Shown: positions 35,226-45,470, counted from the stretch's first letter. The stretch is DNA of 64,000 bases from Pedobacter sp. W3I1 (GCF_030816015.1 NZ_JAUSXN010000001.1:310001-374000), one strand, 5' to 3'. Translations and numbers: made by a program. The notes: generated from the letters alone by a model not told the origin.

Positions 35226-35284
35226 TGTCATGCTGAACTTGTCGAAGCACTATATTACTGGTCTTCGACAGGCTCAGACTGACA
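35226..35284. repeat. Dispersed palindromic repeat (TGAACTTGTCGAAG type)
   Basis: Ends TGTCATGCTGAACTTGTCGA and TCGACAGGCTCAGACTGACA form an imperfect 59-bp inverted repeat, immediately 3' of nadB. Same family as 45548-45618 and 52631-52706. Confidence 0.8.
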
Positions 35285-35288
35285 ATGG

Positions 35289-36875
35289 CTAAAAAACAGT
35301 ATCTACTAACTCTTTTGCATGTTCAGGGTAATCGGTAGTGTAATGTAATCCCCTGCTCTCCTTACGTTGCATGGCAGATTTGATCACCAGGTAAGCGGTT
35401 TGAATTACATTACGCAATTCGCAAAGTTTAACGGAGACTTTATTTTTTTTATAAAATTCTTCTGTTTCCTGATAAATTAAAAACAAGCGACGGTATGCCC
35501 GCTCTAAACGAAAATCTGAACGTACAATACCTACATAATCACCCATAACTTTTTGTAGTTCCCTAAGGTTATGCGTTACCAACACCTCTTCATTACTTTG
35601 GGTAACCCCTTTCGAATCCCATTCAGGAATGTTCTCGGGGATGATATTATTTTTAAAGTTTTCTATAGCATCCTGATAAATACGGTGTGCAAAAACTGTA
35701 GCTTCTAATAAAGAATTGGATGCCAAACGATTAGCCCCGTGCAAACCTGTTGAAGAACATTCGCCACAGGCATATAAATTTTTTATGGAAGAACGACCAT
35801 ATTCATCAACCAGAATGCCACCACACATATAATGAGATGCAGGTGTAACCGGGATATAATCTTTCGTCATATCTATCCCTATTGATAAACACTTGGCATA
35901 TATATTAGGAAAATGTTTCAGAATGTCCGCTTTGTTACGCATCGTAATGTCCAGATAAACAAAGTCATCACCCGATTTCTTCATTTCATTATCAACCGCA
36001 CGGGCTACAATATCACGCGGTGCTAACGATTTACGCTCATCATACTCATGCATAAATTCTTCGCCATTCTTACGCCTTAAAACGCCACCAAAACCCCTGA
36101 CCGCTTCCGATATTAAGAATGATGGATACTCGCCAGGGTGGTATAAAGCCGTTGGATGGAACTGGATAAACTCCATATTCCTAACTTTTCCCTTTGCGCG
36201 GTAAACCATTGCCATACCATCGCCTGTTGCAATAACCGGATTTGTGGTAGCCGAATACACATGTCCAGCACCACCCGAAGCCATTACTGTTACCTTTGCC
36301 ACAATCTTTTCCACATCGTTAAGCTCTGTGTTAAAGGCATATATGCCATAACAGTTAATATCTTCGGTACGTTTATCCACAAATTCACCCAGGTGATGCT
36401 GGGTAATTAACTCGAGTGCAAAGTAATGTGTTAATATCTCTATGTTGTTATTCTCATGAATTTCATTCAGTAACACCCTTTCAATCTCATATCCGGTGAT
36501 ATCTTTATAGTGTAAAACACGGTGTTCAGAGTGCCCACCTTCCTTAGCTAAATCGTAAAAACCCGAGTTATCTTTATCGAAGTTAATACCATAATCAATG
36601 ATCTCCTGAATACGCTGAGGCCCCTCTTTTACAACGATTTCCACAATTTTTTCATCACATAATCCATCGCCTGCAATTAAGGTATCATCAATATGTTTTT
36701 CAAAAGAATCACCTTTATCTACCACCACCGCAACACCGCCCTGAGCGTATTTTGTATTCGATTCGTCTTCGTTAGATTTAGTAACAATTAAAACCTTACC
36801 AAACTTTGCTGCTTTAAGTGCGAAACTCAAACCCGCTATACCTGAACCAATTACCAGAAAATCTACTTTCCTCAT
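35289..36875 (-). CDS. nadB: L-aspartate oxidase
   Basis: About 528 residues from MRKVDFLVIGSG, preferred over a start 4 codons upstream because it gives the usual family N-terminus. FAD-binding GSGIAGLSFAL, NTKYAQGGVAVV, the active-site region GGHSEHRVLHYKD, EFIQFHPTALYHPG and SHYMCGGILVDEYGRSSIKNLYACGECSSTGLHGANRLASNSLLEA are all diagnostic of NadB. It oxidises aspartate to iminoaspartate, which quinolinate synthase (nadA, divergent, 450 bp away) condenses with dihydroxyacetone phosphate. The C-terminal helical domain (DYVGIVRSDFRLERAYRRL) is complete. Confidence 0.96.
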   Translation of the reverse strand: MRKVDFLVIGSGIAGLSFALKAAKFGKVLIVTKSNEDESNTKYAQGGVAVVVDKGDSFEKHIDDTLIAGDGLCDEKIVEIVVKEGPQRIQEIIDYGINFDKDNSGFYDLAKEGGHSEHRVLHYKDITGYEIERVLLNEIHENNNIEILTHYFALELITQHHLGEFVDKRTEDINCYGIYAFNTELNDVEKIVAKVTVMASGGAGHVYSATTNPVIATGDGMAMVYRAKGKVRNMEFIQFHPTALYHPGEYPSFLISEAVRGFGGVLRRKNGEEFMHEYDERKSLAPRDIVARAVDNEMKKSGDDFVYLDITMRNKADILKHFPNIYAKCLSIGIDMTKDYIPVTPASHYMCGGILVDEYGRSSIKNLYACGECSSTGLHGANRLASNSLLEATVFAHRIYQDAIENFKNNIIPENIPEWDSKGVTQSNEEVLVTHNLRELQKVMGDYVGIVRSDFRLERAYRRLFLIYQETEEFYKKNKVSVKLCELRNVIQTAYLVIKSAMQRKESRGLHYTTDYPEHAKELVDTVF

Positions 36876-36887
36876 TAATAAAAACAT

Positions 36888-37325
36888 TTACTTTATCCAC
36901 GATGTTAACAACTACCTGATAAATGTTAACTCTGTGTCTAAATTATACTAACAAATAAATTTGAATGTTTAAAGCTACTCTAAAAAGACAATTTGCCACA
37001 ATCTTTTAAGTAATTTTTGAGCACCTTTGTACAAGTAATTAACTTTTTACCTACTTATAAACAATTAACATTCGGGTATTGATAAAATTTGGGCGACTTT
37101 TCGATAGTGCTGAAAATCAAACTCATGATATTAAAGAAATGTAATCTAAATGTTAGTAAACGATTAACAACTTATATAAAAGAACTTTTTTTCGAAACTT
37201 GCCAACAATACTAACACACTAATAAACAAACAAGATTTATTTATTTAAAAATACTTATTAATTATTGAGACGTTGAAAGCTTTATCTTTGGCCAACGTCA
37301 AAATTCAAAAAAGGAAAATTTTAAA
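36888..37325. other. Divergent nadB/nadA intergenic region
   Basis: About 440 bp, very AT-rich, without an open frame. It has a clear TATCTTTG -7 box for nadA (37283-37290) and several TTAACA/TGTTAA pieces but no strong palindrome that I could name as an NAD-repressor operator. Much of the long AT leader may simply hold two divergent promoters. Confidence 0.5.
37283..37290 (+). promoter_or_regulatory. Candidate -7 box of nadA
   Basis: TATCTTTG matches TAnnTTTG 35 bp before the nadA start, giving a leader of about 30 nt. An ATTG at 37264-37267 may be the -33 element, with spacing shorter than usual. Confidence 0.5.
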
Positions 37326-38324
37326 ATGAACATAGATGTCTTAGAAGAAATCAATAAAAAAGGTTTCGTAGAAGAAGAAATTGATCCTACCCTCGATCTT
37401 TTTGCAGAGATTGAGAAATTAAAAAAGGAAAAGAATGCCATTATTCTTGCACACTATTATCAAGAACCTGACATTCAGGATATTGCAGATTATATTGGCG
37501 ATAGTTTAGGCTTATCTCAGGAAGCTGCAAAAACAGATGCTGATGTAATTGTGTTTGCAGGCGTGCATTTTATGGCCGAAACGGCAAAGATTTTATCGCC
37601 TGATAAAACTGTTTTATTACCAGATGTAAAAGCAGGTTGCTCATTAGCAGATAGTTGTCCGCCGCATTTGTTTAGAAAGTTTAAAGAAAAATATCCAGAT
37701 CACCTGGTCATCACCTATGTAAATTGCACGGCCGAATTAAAAGCTTTAAGTGACATTGTTTGTACCAGTACCAATGCGGTTCAAATTGTAGAGAGTTTAC
37801 CTAAAGACCAAAAAATAATATTCGGTCCAGATCGCAATTTAGGTGCTTATGTAGCCAAAAAAACCGGAAGGGATTTGGTATTGTGGAATGGTGCCTGTAT
37901 GGTTCATGAAATTTTTTCACAGGAGAAAATTACAAAACTGAAAGAACGCCATCCGAACGCTAAATTTATAGCGCACCCCGAATGTGAAGAAGTGGTTTTG
38001 AAAATGGCTGATTATATTGGCTCAACAACCGGACTTTTAAAATATACGATTACCAATCCGGCAACAGAATTTATTGTAGCTACCGAAAGTGGAATTATCC
38101 ACCAGATGGAAAAGGCAAATCCAACAAAAACATTTATTCCGGCACCGCCGAACAACAGCTGTGCTTGTAACGATTGCCCGTACATGAAAAGAAATACTTT
38201 AGAAAAACTATATTTATGTATTAAAAATGGTTTGCCAGAAGTAACTGTACCAGAGCATATTATTGAGCTTGCCCGTAAACCGATCCAACGTATGTTGGAT
38301 ATTTCAGCGGAATTGGGGTTATAA
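37326..38324 (+). CDS. nadA: Quinolinate synthase
   Basis: 332 residues. [47 protein letters not shown] and [15 protein letters not shown] are NadA signatures. Conserved Cys in [15 protein letters not shown] and [14 protein letters not shown] supply the [4Fe-4S] cluster ligands. It makes quinolinate from iminoaspartate and dihydroxyacetone phosphate, the step after NadB, encoded divergently next door. Full length. Confidence 0.97.
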   Translation: MNIDVLEEINKKGFVEEEIDPTLDLFAEIEKLKKEKNAIILAHYYQEPDIQDIADYIGDSLGLSQEAAKTDADVIVFAGVHFMAETAKILSPDKTVLLPDVKAGCSLADSCPPHLFRKFKEKYPDHLVITYVNCTAELKALSDIVCTSTNAVQIVESLPKDQKIIFGPDRNLGAYVAKKTGRDLVLWNGACMVHEIFSQEKITKLKERHPNAKFIAHPECEEVVLKMADYIGSTTGLLKYTITNPATEFIVATESGIIHQMEKANPTKTFIPAPPNNSCACNDCPYMKRNTLEKLYLCIKNGLPEVTVPEHIIELARKPIQRMLDISAELGL

Positions 38325-38332
38325 TAAATAAA

Positions 38333-38422
38333 GTCGTCATTGCGAGGAGGTACGACGAAGCAATCTTAAAGCGCACGCTACCTGCGATCGTTGTAGGATT
38401 ACTTCGTGCCTCGTAATGACGG
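38333..38422. repeat. Dispersed palindromic repeat (GTCATTGCGAGG type)
   Basis: A 90-bp imperfect palindrome with ends GTCGTCATTGCGAGG / CCTCGTAATGACGG and inner GAAGCAATCTTAAAG / GTAGGATTACTTCG. It fills nearly the whole gap between nadA and the symporter gene, so it could end nadA transcription; the symporter promoter must be very close or inside it. Confidence 0.8.
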
Positions 38423-38434
38423 GAAAATAAGTAT

Positions 38435-39664
38435 ATGGAAAAAAACAACATTCTTAAAAATTACTCAGGCTTATTATGGCTTTTGGCAGGAATAACTGTT
38501 GGAAGTATTGTGGGTTTAATTTTTGGGAAAAGTGTTGAAAGTATAAAACCATTAGGAGATATATTTTTAAACCTGTTGTTTACCGCCGTTATTCCATTGG
38601 TATTTTTTGCGGTATCATCGGCAATTGCAAATATAGATCGGACCAAGAAATTAGGAAGATTATTAACCATTATGGTTTTGGTTTTTCTTTCTACGATATT
38701 AATTTCTGCTGTTTTAACGCTGGTAGCCACATGGATTTTTCCAATTCATCAACAACTGGGAAATGCTCCTTTACCCACTGAACCTGAAAAAATTCAGTCG
38801 TTTGGCGAACAAATGACACAGCTTTTAACCGTAGGAGAATTTTTTGAAATAGGAAGTAGAAAAAATATGCTGGCACTGATCATTTTTTCGGTATTAGTTG
38901 GTTTTTCTACGCTATATTCTGGTAAAGAAGGTGATGGTTTTAAAAACTTCCTGGTTTCAGGAAATGAAGTGATGAAAAAACTCATCATTTTGATTATGAA
39001 ACTTGGACCAATTGGTTTGGGAGCTTATTTTGCTTATCAGGTTGGGGTTTTCGGTCCACAGCTTTTTGGTACTTATGCTAAAGCTTTAGGTTTATACTAT
39101 GGAGTTGGTGCATTTTATTTTATTGTCTTTTTCACCTTATATGCTTTTGTTGCGGGTGGATTTAAAGCGATAAAGGTATTTTGGAAAAATAATATTGTGC
39201 CGTCTTTAACTTCAATTGGAACCTGTAGTAGTATTGCTACTATTCCAGCTAATTTAGAGGGTACAACAAAAATGGGTGTGCCGGCATACATCACCAATGT
39301 AACGATTCCCTTAGGCTCAACGCTGCACAAAGATGGTTCGAGCATCAGTTCTATTGTTAAAATTGCTGTTGTTTTTGCCATTTTCGGTAAGGATTTAGTG
39401 CATGTTGATACCATTATTTTGGCTTTAGGTATTACTGTTTTAGTGAGTATAGTAGAGGGAGGAATACCGAATGGCGGTTATATAGGTGAGTTATTGATGA
39501 TTTCAGCTTACCAATTACCACCTGAGGCTTTACCACCTGCTATGATTATTGGAACTTTGGTTGATCCGATGGCGACTTTGTTAAATGCTACAGGTGATAA
39601 TGTTGCAGCCATGTTAATTGCCAGGTTTACAGAGGGTAAAAACTGGATGGAAAATATTAAATAG
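38435..39664 (+). CDS. Dicarboxylate/amino acid:cation symporter (DAACS family)
   Basis: 409 residues with eight or more hydrophobic helices plus re-entrant loops. The serine-rich hairpin SIGTCSSIATIPANLEG, PLGSTLHKDGSSISSIVKIA and the substrate/cation motif PMATLLNATGDNVAAMLIARF match the GltP/DctA family. It probably takes up aspartate, glutamate or C4-dicarboxylates with H+ or Na+. Its position beside nadA/nadB, which consume aspartate, is suggestive but both strand and spacing show independent units. Confidence 0.92.
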   Translation: MEKNNILKNYSGLLWLLAGITVGSIVGLIFGKSVESIKPLGDIFLNLLFTAVIPLVFFAVSSAIANIDRTKKLGRLLTIMVLVFLSTILISAVLTLVATWIFPIHQQLGNAPLPTEPEKIQSFGEQMTQLLTVGEFFEIGSRKNMLALIIFSVLVGFSTLYSGKEGDGFKNFLVSGNEVMKKLIILIMKLGPIGLGAYFAYQVGVFGPQLFGTYAKALGLYYGVGAFYFIVFFTLYAFVAGGFKAIKVFWKNNIVPSLTSIGTCSSIATIPANLEGTTKMGVPAYITNVTIPLGSTLHKDGSSISSIVKIAVVFAIFGKDLVHVDTIILALGITVLVSIVEGGIPNGGYIGELLMISAYQLPPEALPPAMIIGTLVDPMATLLNATGDNVAAMLIARFTEGKNWMENIK

Positions 39665-39671
39665 ATAAAAT

Positions 39672-39747
39672 CCGTCACACTGTCCCGATTTTACATCGGG
39701 ATCAGGGTCTTTTAAATTGAGATGCTGAAACAATTTCAGCATGACGA
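39672..39747. repeat. Dispersed repeat with two hairpins
   Basis: Ends CCGTCACACTG / CAGCATGACGA. Contains inner hairpins TCCCGATTTTACATCGGGA and GATGCTGAAACAATTTCAGC. It lies between the symporter and thiL; the half-site GTCATGCTGAA also occurs at 30841. Confidence 0.7.
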
Positions 39748-39764
39748 TAATTATAATATAATTT

Positions 39765-40805
39765 ATGTTTGAAAATAAAGAGCGTACAGATATCAATGAA
39801 TTAGGTGAATTTGGGTTAATTAAACACCTGACCACTAATTTTAAAATTAAAAATGATTATTCGGTAAAAGGTGTTGGCGATGATGCTGCTGTTTTAGATG
39901 CTAAAGGAAAACAGACCTTAGTTTCGACCGATTTATTGCTGGAAGGAATCCATTTTGATTTGGCTTATGTGCCTTTAATGCACTTAGGATACAAAGCTGT
40001 TCAGGTAAATTTGAGTGATATTTATGCCATGAATGGAAAAGCAAGTCAGATTACGGTTTCGCTGGGTTTGTCGAGTAAATTTCCATTAGAAGCCGTTGAA
40101 GAAATTTATAAAGGAATTGAACTGGCCTGCAACAAATATAACATCGATTTAATTGGTGGAGATACCTCTTCGAGCAAGCAAGGTCTGGTGATTAGTATTA
40201 CCAGTATCGGTTATGCCGATGCCGATAAAGTAGTGTACAGAAATGGCGCTCAAGAGCATGATTTATTATGTGTTTCTGGCGATTTGGGCGGTGCTTATTT
40301 AGGTTTACAGATCTTAGAAAGAGAGAAATTAATCTATCTGGAAAATCCACAGATCCAGCCAGATTTAGAAGGTAAAGATTATATCATCGAAAGACAATTG
40401 AAACCAGAAGCAAGAATGGATATTATTGCACTTTTAGATGAAATGAATATTAAACCAACTTCGATGATCGATGTTTCGGATGGTTTAGCTTCCGAAATTT
40501 TGCATTTGGCAGAGCAATCAGATAAAGGAATGACCATTTATGAAGAGAAAATTCCTTTAGATCCAATGACTTATGAAACTGCCCGTGAATTAGGTTTAGA
40601 TCCTACAGTTTGTGCTTTAAGTGGCGGCGAAGATTATGAGTTGCTGTTTACCATTAGTCAGGATGATTATAAAAAACTGAAACATGATGTAGATATCACG
40701 GTGATTGGGCATGTTACCGATAAAAATTCGGGTTGTAAAATGGTTTCTAAATCAGAAAAAGTACACGAATTGAAAGCCCAGGGTTGGAATGCTTTTAATA
40801 AATAA
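39765..40805 (+). CDS. thiL: Thiamine-monophosphate kinase
   Basis: 346 residues of the AIR synthase-like fold. ELGEFGLIKHLT, VKGVGDDAAVLD, STDLLLEGIHFDLAYVPLMHLGYKAVQVNLSDIYAMNGKA, LIGGDTSSSKQGLVISI and MIDVSDGLASEILHLAEQS are the expected ThiL motifs, with acidic metal ligands at GDDAA, STDLL and SDIYAM. It phosphorylates TMP to thiamine diphosphate. No other thi gene is in the window. Confidence 0.95.
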   Translation: MFENKERTDINELGEFGLIKHLTTNFKIKNDYSVKGVGDDAAVLDAKGKQTLVSTDLLLEGIHFDLAYVPLMHLGYKAVQVNLSDIYAMNGKASQITVSLGLSSKFPLEAVEEIYKGIELACNKYNIDLIGGDTSSSKQGLVISITSIGYADADKVVYRNGAQEHDLLCVSGDLGGAYLGLQILEREKLIYLENPQIQPDLEGKDYIIERQLKPEARMDIIALLDEMNIKPTSMIDVSDGLASEILHLAEQSDKGMTIYEEKIPLDPMTYETARELGLDPTVCALSGGEDYELLFTISQDDYKKLKHDVDITVIGHVTDKNSGCKMVSKSEKVHELKAQGWNAFNK

Positions 40806-40823
40806 TATTTATCAATAAACGGT

Positions 40824-40939
40824 AAGTCGTCATTTCGAGCGGAGAGCAACGAAGTCGAGAACCACGAAGTGCTCAGCGAAGCTAAATGTATCTAGGCAGA
40901 TCTCTCCATTTCACTGCGTTTCAGTCGAGATGACGACTT
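40824..40939. repeat. Dispersed palindromic repeat, long form
   Basis: A 116-bp element with perfect ends AAGTCGTCAT / ATGACGACTT and the inner core GAGCGGAG..CAACGAAGTCGAGAA, GCTCAGCGAAGCTAAAT. It lies between convergent thiL and rmuC. The copies at 43363-43467 and 59892-60001 are the same form, the latter inverted. Confidence 0.85.
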
Positions 40940-40996
40940 TTTTATTATAGAATATTTTTTTTAGGAAACTGTGGGCTTCGCTTTTAATTTTGAAAG

Positions 40997-42382
40997 CTAT
41001 AAATCCGATTCCTCATTAGCATCTAAATATTTTGTATCGATCTGTTTAGTAGTTTTTGCACCTAATTTTTTAATCTTTTCTGAAGTATTGGTTAAATTTC
41101 CGGCGCCGATAGATAATTTATTAATGGCTTTATCGTAAGCATCCTGTCCGTTTTTAATGTGTTTACCAATATTTTCCATATCCGAAATAAAGCCAACAAA
41201 CTTATCGTACATACTACCGCTTAAACGGGCAATTTCCATTACATTCCGGTTTTGGCGCTCTTGTTTCCACATGCTGGCAATGGTACGCAAGGTGGCTAAT
41301 AACGTTGATGGGCTCACAATCACTACCCTTCTATCCCATGCAAAATTGAAGAGTTCGGCATCTTTTTGGACGGCAATACTAAAAGAAGATTCGATCGGAA
41401 CAAAGAGCAAAACAAAATCCGGAGAATTGATTTTATATAAATCCTGGTAATTTTTTGAAGATAGTTCCTGGATGTGATTCTTAATTGAGGCTAAATGAGC
41501 TTTTATAAAGCCATCACGCTCTTCATCTGTCTCTGCCGATACAGAACGCTCGTAAGCCACCAGCGACACCTTAGCGTCGACAACAAGATGTTTGTTGTCT
41601 GGCAGGTCAATAACTACGTCGGGCTGGTAGCGGCCGCCTTCGGCGGAGACATGCGAGGCCTGAATGCGGTACTCCTGGTCGCGCACTAAACCAGAGCGTT
41701 CTAAAACTTTTTCCAGAATCACCTCTCCCCAATTTCCTTGTTTTTTGCTATCGCCTTTTAAAGCTTTGGTTAAATTATTGGCATCCTCCTGAATTTGTTT
41801 ACTTTGATCCATTAATAAAGAAATTACGCCTTTTAAGGTATTTCTTTCATCCGATTCGGCCTTGTAAACTTTTTCTACCTTATCTTCAAAAGCTTTAATA
41901 TTTTCTTTCAAAGGATTTAAGATAATATCTAAATTAGTCCGGTTCTGCTCGATAAATTTGCTCGATTTTTCCTCCAGAATTTTATTGGCAATTAATTCGA
42001 AGTCTTTATTTAGCTTTTCTTGCGACTGCTCAAAACTTACTTTTTGTTCGGCAAGTTTTTCTTTTTCAGCGATGTAGAAAGATCTGGTACTTTCTAACTC
42101 TCGGTTGGCATCTGCAAGTCGATCGCGTTCGGCCTGTAATTCATCAATTAAGCGTTGCTGCTCCTGTTTAAGCAAAACCGTAATGTTCTCTTTTTCTATA
42201 GATAAATTAGAAACACGTTCGTCAGCCCTGGCTAAACTAATTTTTAACGATTCATTTTCACTTTTTGTTCTTTCGAAATCCTCTACCGAGATAATAGAAA
42301 TAGCAGCCTGTGGTTTCTTTAAGAATAAAAGAACCAAAACAATTAAAATAACGATTAGTAAAGCAATACCAGCGATCTCCAT
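40997..42382 (-). CDS. rmuC: DNA recombination protein RmuC
   Basis: 461 residues. An N-terminal transmembrane helix (MEIAGIALLIVILIVLVLLFL) is followed by a long coiled coil (about 30-170) and the RmuC domain (about 180-430: GDSKKQGNWGEVILEKVLERSGL, YQPDVVIDLPDNKHLVVDAKVSLVAYE, FVLLFVPIESSFSIAVQKDAELFNFAWDRRVVIVSPSTLLATLRTIASMWKQE). The family is nuclease-like and limits inversions at short inverted repeats in E. coli. That is of interest here because the window is rich in inverted repeats. Confidence 0.95.
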   Translation of the reverse strand: MEIAGIALLIVILIVLVLLFLKKPQAAISIISVEDFERTKSENESLKISLARADERVSNLSIEKENITVLLKQEQQRLIDELQAERDRLADANRELESTRSFYIAEKEKLAEQKVSFEQSQEKLNKDFELIANKILEEKSSKFIEQNRTNLDIILNPLKENIKAFEDKVEKVYKAESDERNTLKGVISLLMDQSKQIQEDANNLTKALKGDSKKQGNWGEVILEKVLERSGLVRDQEYRIQASHVSAEGGRYQPDVVIDLPDNKHLVVDAKVSLVAYERSVSAETDEERDGFIKAHLASIKNHIQELSSKNYQDLYKINSPDFVLLFVPIESSFSIAVQKDAELFNFAWDRRVVIVSPSTLLATLRTIASMWKQERQNRNVMEIARLSGSMYDKFVGFISDMENIGKHIKNGQDAYDKAINKLSIGAGNLTNTSEKIKKLGAKTTKQIDTKYLDANEESDL

Positions 42383-42500
42383 AATGATAAAAATTTTAGC
42401 AAAAATGAAGATTTAAAATAGATATACCAAAAATTTTTAGTTAATATGAACGGAAAATAACGGAAAAAAATTTCTATAATTGGACATTAGTATTTTATAA

Positions 42501-43341
42501 ATGAATGCATTAACAGTCCTTATATCCTGCCCTGATCAGGTTGGTTTAGTTACAAATATTACCCGCGTGCTGGCTGCACACCAATTGAATATTATTGCCA
42601 TGCGCGAATTTGTAGATGAAGCCAATAAATCTTTTTTTACCCGCATTGCCTGCACCGGAAACCTGGAGGATGCAGAAAAATTAAAGCAAAAACTTTTAGA
42701 AAACTTACCAAATGCTGCCGAGGTAAACTTAATTACCCAACAGGAAAAACAGATTGCTGTTTTGGTAACAAAAGAGTACCACTGTTTAGCAGAAATACTG
42801 ATTAAAAACCAATTTAAGACTTTAGGGGCCAATGTTCAATGTGTAATCGGTAATTACGAAAGCCTGAGAGATTTTACCGAAAAATTGGGTATTCCTTATT
42901 TTTACGTCGATCATACCAATAAGAATAAAAATGAATTTGAGGCTGAAGTAAAAGCTATTATAAACCGGTTTGAGGTAGACTATTTAGTGTTGGCTAAAAT
43001 TTATGCGGATCCTATCTGCCGATTTCGTAAAAGATTATGCAGGTAAAATTATCAATATCCACCATTCCTTTTTGCCCGCATTTATTGGAGCAAACCCATA
43101 TCGACAAGCTTTTGAACGCGGTGTAAAGATTATTGGCGCTACTGCCCATTTTGTTACCGATAATCTGGATGAAGGACCGATTATTACGCAACATACCAAT
43201 CACGTAGATCATAATTTTGGGGTTAAAGAAATGGTTCGTGCCGGCAAAGAAATAGAGAAAAAAGTGTTGTTAGAAGCCTTAGAGCTGATTTTTGAAGATC
43301 GCGTTTTTGTAAGTGGGAATAAAACGGTTGTGTTTAAATAA
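42501..43341 (+). pseudogene. purU: Formyltetrahydrofolate deformylase, frameshifted
   Basis: Two frames give one about 280-residue PurU. Frame 1 (42501-43046) has the ACT domain (LTVLISCPDQVGLVTNITRVLAAHQLNIIAMREFVDE) and the start of the formyltransferase domain (IAVLVTKEYHCLAEIL...YLVLAK). Frame 2 continues at FMRILSADFVKDYAGKIINIHHSFLPAFIGANPYRQAFERGVKIIGATAHFVTDNLDEGPIITQ, including catalytic-type His and Asp. Deleting one A from AAAA at 42996-42999 restores LAKFMRIL. The enzyme hydrolyses 10-formyl-THF to formate and THF. Either a base-calling error or a recent null mutation is possible; everything else is intact. Confidence 0.85.
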
Positions 43342-43362
43342 CTGAGGCGTTATTCCACAAAT

Positions 43363-43467
43363 CGTCATTTCGAGCGGAGTGCAACGAAGTCGAGAACCCG
43401 AAGGCTCAGCGAAGCTAAATCTATTTTACAGATCTCTCCGTTCCGCTGTGCTTCAGTCGAGATGACG
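43363..43467. repeat. Dispersed palindromic repeat, long form
   Basis: A 105-bp element with ends CGTCATTTCGAGCGGAG / GAGATGACG, nearly identical to 40824-40939 and to the inverse of 59892-60001. It lies between the convergent purU and FAD oxidoreductase genes. Confidence 0.85.
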
Positions 43468-43525
43468 TAACCGTTAGAAGGATCTTTTAAATTAAAACCA
43501 ACTCAGTGAACTCTGCGTTTAAAAT

Positions 43526-44662
43526 TTATAGACGCTTCAACAACATCTCTGCCACATCTTCTCCTGTTTGTGCACCAATTGCGATACCCATCCCATTGCA
43601 CCTGGTAGCGCAAAAGATATTTGGCTTAACTTCTTCGATAAGTGGTTCGAGTGTTTTTCCAAAGGCCATAATACCGCTCCAGCGATAATCGATTTCATAA
43701 TTAACCTTAGGGAGAATTACCTTTTTTAATAAATCTTCCAGTGCCAGCTGAACCGGTTCAGTTTGGCCGAATTCGGTTGTTTCTTCAGCTTTAAAATCGA
43801 TATTTCTGCCGCCACCTAATAAAACTCTGTTATTTATATTTCTGAAATAGTAAAAACCCTTATCGTAATGGAAGGTGCCAGCTATTTTTAAATCTTTAAT
43901 GGGTTTGGTAATTAAACCCTGGCCGCGGCCTGGACTAATATCAATATCAGGCAATAAATCTTTTATAAATGCATTTGTGGTGATCGCCAGTTGCTTACAA
44001 AAAAAGTTTCCATTTTTGGTTAGTAACCGCGAACCGGATATTTCTGGTTGAATTCCATCTACCGTACAATTATTAAATATGCTAACGCCTAGTTTTTGTG
44101 CGTATTGAATTAAAGCAAACATCATTTTACCGCTATCAATCTGTGCTTCGTATTGGTTTTCGATTAAAGTTCTGATGCCTTCAAAACCAAAGGAACTAAT
44201 TTTCTTATTGGCAAGGCCAAAAGCATTTGCCCCAACAACATCGTTAATAAGACGGTTAAAATGTTCAATTTTGGATACACATGTGTCGGCCAAAACAAAG
44301 GCATCATTTTTAAATAATTCATAGCCGCCTAAACATTGGTAATCAATGGTTTTATCGCCCAATAAGCTGCGTAGTTTAAGCAGGCCCTTCCAGCGTTTTT
44401 CTATAAGGACTGCCAGGTCATCTAAACCAGCACATTCTTCTTGCTCCATGAGTTCAGAAATGCTACCAAAGCATGCAAAACCCGCATTTTTGGTGCTGGC
44501 ACCTGCTGGCAAAAAGCCCCTTTCGAGTAGGGCAATTTTTAAAGTCGGAGCAGTTTTTTTAAGTTGGATAGCCGTATTTAAGCCTACAATTCCACTGCCG
44601 ATAATAATAATATCGTAAGTAAAAAATGACTCCTTCTCCCAATATGAAAACGCTGTTGGCAT
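43526..44662 (-). CDS. FAD-dependent oxidoreductase (DAO family)
   Basis: About 378 residues from MPTAFSYWEKESFFTYDIIIIGSG; a Met 10 codons upstream is also possible. The FAD Rossmann motif IIIIGSGIVGLNTAIQL near the N-terminus, LLERGFLPAGASTKNAGFACFGS, the substrate-domain region and the C-terminal YRWSGIMAFGKTLEPLIEEVKPNIFCATRCNGMGIAIGAQTGEDVAEMLL fit glycine/D-amino acid oxidase-like enzymes. The substrate cannot be read. It is divergent from the zinc peptidase gene. Confidence 0.88.
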   Translation of the reverse strand: MPTAFSYWEKESFFTYDIIIIGSGIVGLNTAIQLKKTAPTLKIALLERGFLPAGASTKNAGFACFGSISELMEQEECAGLDDLAVLIEKRWKGLLKLRSLLGDKTIDYQCLGGYELFKNDAFVLADTCVSKIEHFNRLINDVVGANAFGLANKKISSFGFEGIRTLIENQYEAQIDSGKMMFALIQYAQKLGVSIFNNCTVDGIQPEISGSRLLTKNGNFFCKQLAITTNAFIKDLLPDIDISPGRGQGLITKPIKDLKIAGTFHYDKGFYYFRNINNRVLLGGGRNIDFKAEETTEFGQTEPVQLALEDLLKKVILPKVNYEIDYRWSGIMAFGKTLEPLIEEVKPNIFCATRCNGMGIAIGAQTGEDVAEMLLKRL

Positions 44663-44745
44663 AGTATAAATGTACCATTTTTTAACCTTCAAATAATATG
44701 GGAACGCTTTTTGATATATGCTAAACGAAAAACATACAGAAGAAA

Positions 44746-45441
44746 ATGGGAGTTTATTTAATATTAATCATCCCGGTATTATTGCTGAGCATGTTTGTAC
44801 AATGGCGGTTTAGAAATAAGTTTTCTAAGTATGCCGAAATGCAACTTAGCTCAGGTTTATCGGGCAAAGAGGTAGCAGAAAGAATGCTACATGATAATGG
44901 GATATACGACGTGAAGGTGATGAGTACCGAAGGACAACTAACAGATCATTACAATCCATCAGATAAAACCGTTAATTTAAGTACAGATGTATACTATAGC
45001 CGAAGCGTAGCAGCAGCAGCAGTAGCGGCCCACGAATGTGGACATGCCGTGCAACAGGCTAAATCGTATAACTGGTTACAGTTAAGAAGCAGCATGGTTC
45101 CGGTGGTAAGTATATCATCTAATCTTTTACAATGGGTATTATTAATTGGTGTATTGCTAATAGGCTTTACCGGTAATCCAATCGTTTTGGCTATTGGTGT
45201 AGTAGGTTTAGCGCTGGTAACTATATTTAGTATCATTACTTTACCAGTCGAATTTGATGCCAGTAACCGAGCATTGGCCTGGCTAAAAAACAATAATGGT
45301 GTAATGCAGACACAAGAAGAAAATGCGCAGGCTAAAGATGCACTTTGGTGGGCAGCCATGACTTATGTGGTAGCAGCTGTTGGTGCATTAGCCAATTTAT
45401 TGTACTATGCATCGATGCTTTTTGGAAGAAATAGAGATTAA
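44746..45441 (+). CDS. Membrane zinc metallopeptidase (YugP-like)
   Basis: 231 residues. An N-terminal transmembrane helix (VYLILIIPVLLLSMFVQW) is followed by the metalloprotease motif H96-E-C-G-H100 (AAHECGHAVQQAKSYNWLQLRS). Two further helices (about 115-160, LLQWVLLIGVLLIGF and IVLAIGVVGLALVTIFSIITLPVEFDASNRAL) and a C-terminal helix follow. The PVEFDASNRAL segment is a signature of this neutral zinc metallopeptidase family. Physiological substrate unknown. A strong terminator follows at 45471. Confidence 0.92.
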   Translation: MGVYLILIIPVLLLSMFVQWRFRNKFSKYAEMQLSSGLSGKEVAERMLHDNGIYDVKVMSTEGQLTDHYNPSDKTVNLSTDVYYSRSVAAAAVAAHECGHAVQQAKSYNWLQLRSSMVPVVSISSNLLQWVLLIGVLLIGFTGNPIVLAIGVVGLALVTIFSIITLPVEFDASNRALAWLKNNNGVMQTQEENAQAKDALWWAAMTYVVAAVGALANLLYYASMLFGRNRD

Positions 45442-45470
45442 AGACATATCGAATTATGAAAAGCACAAAG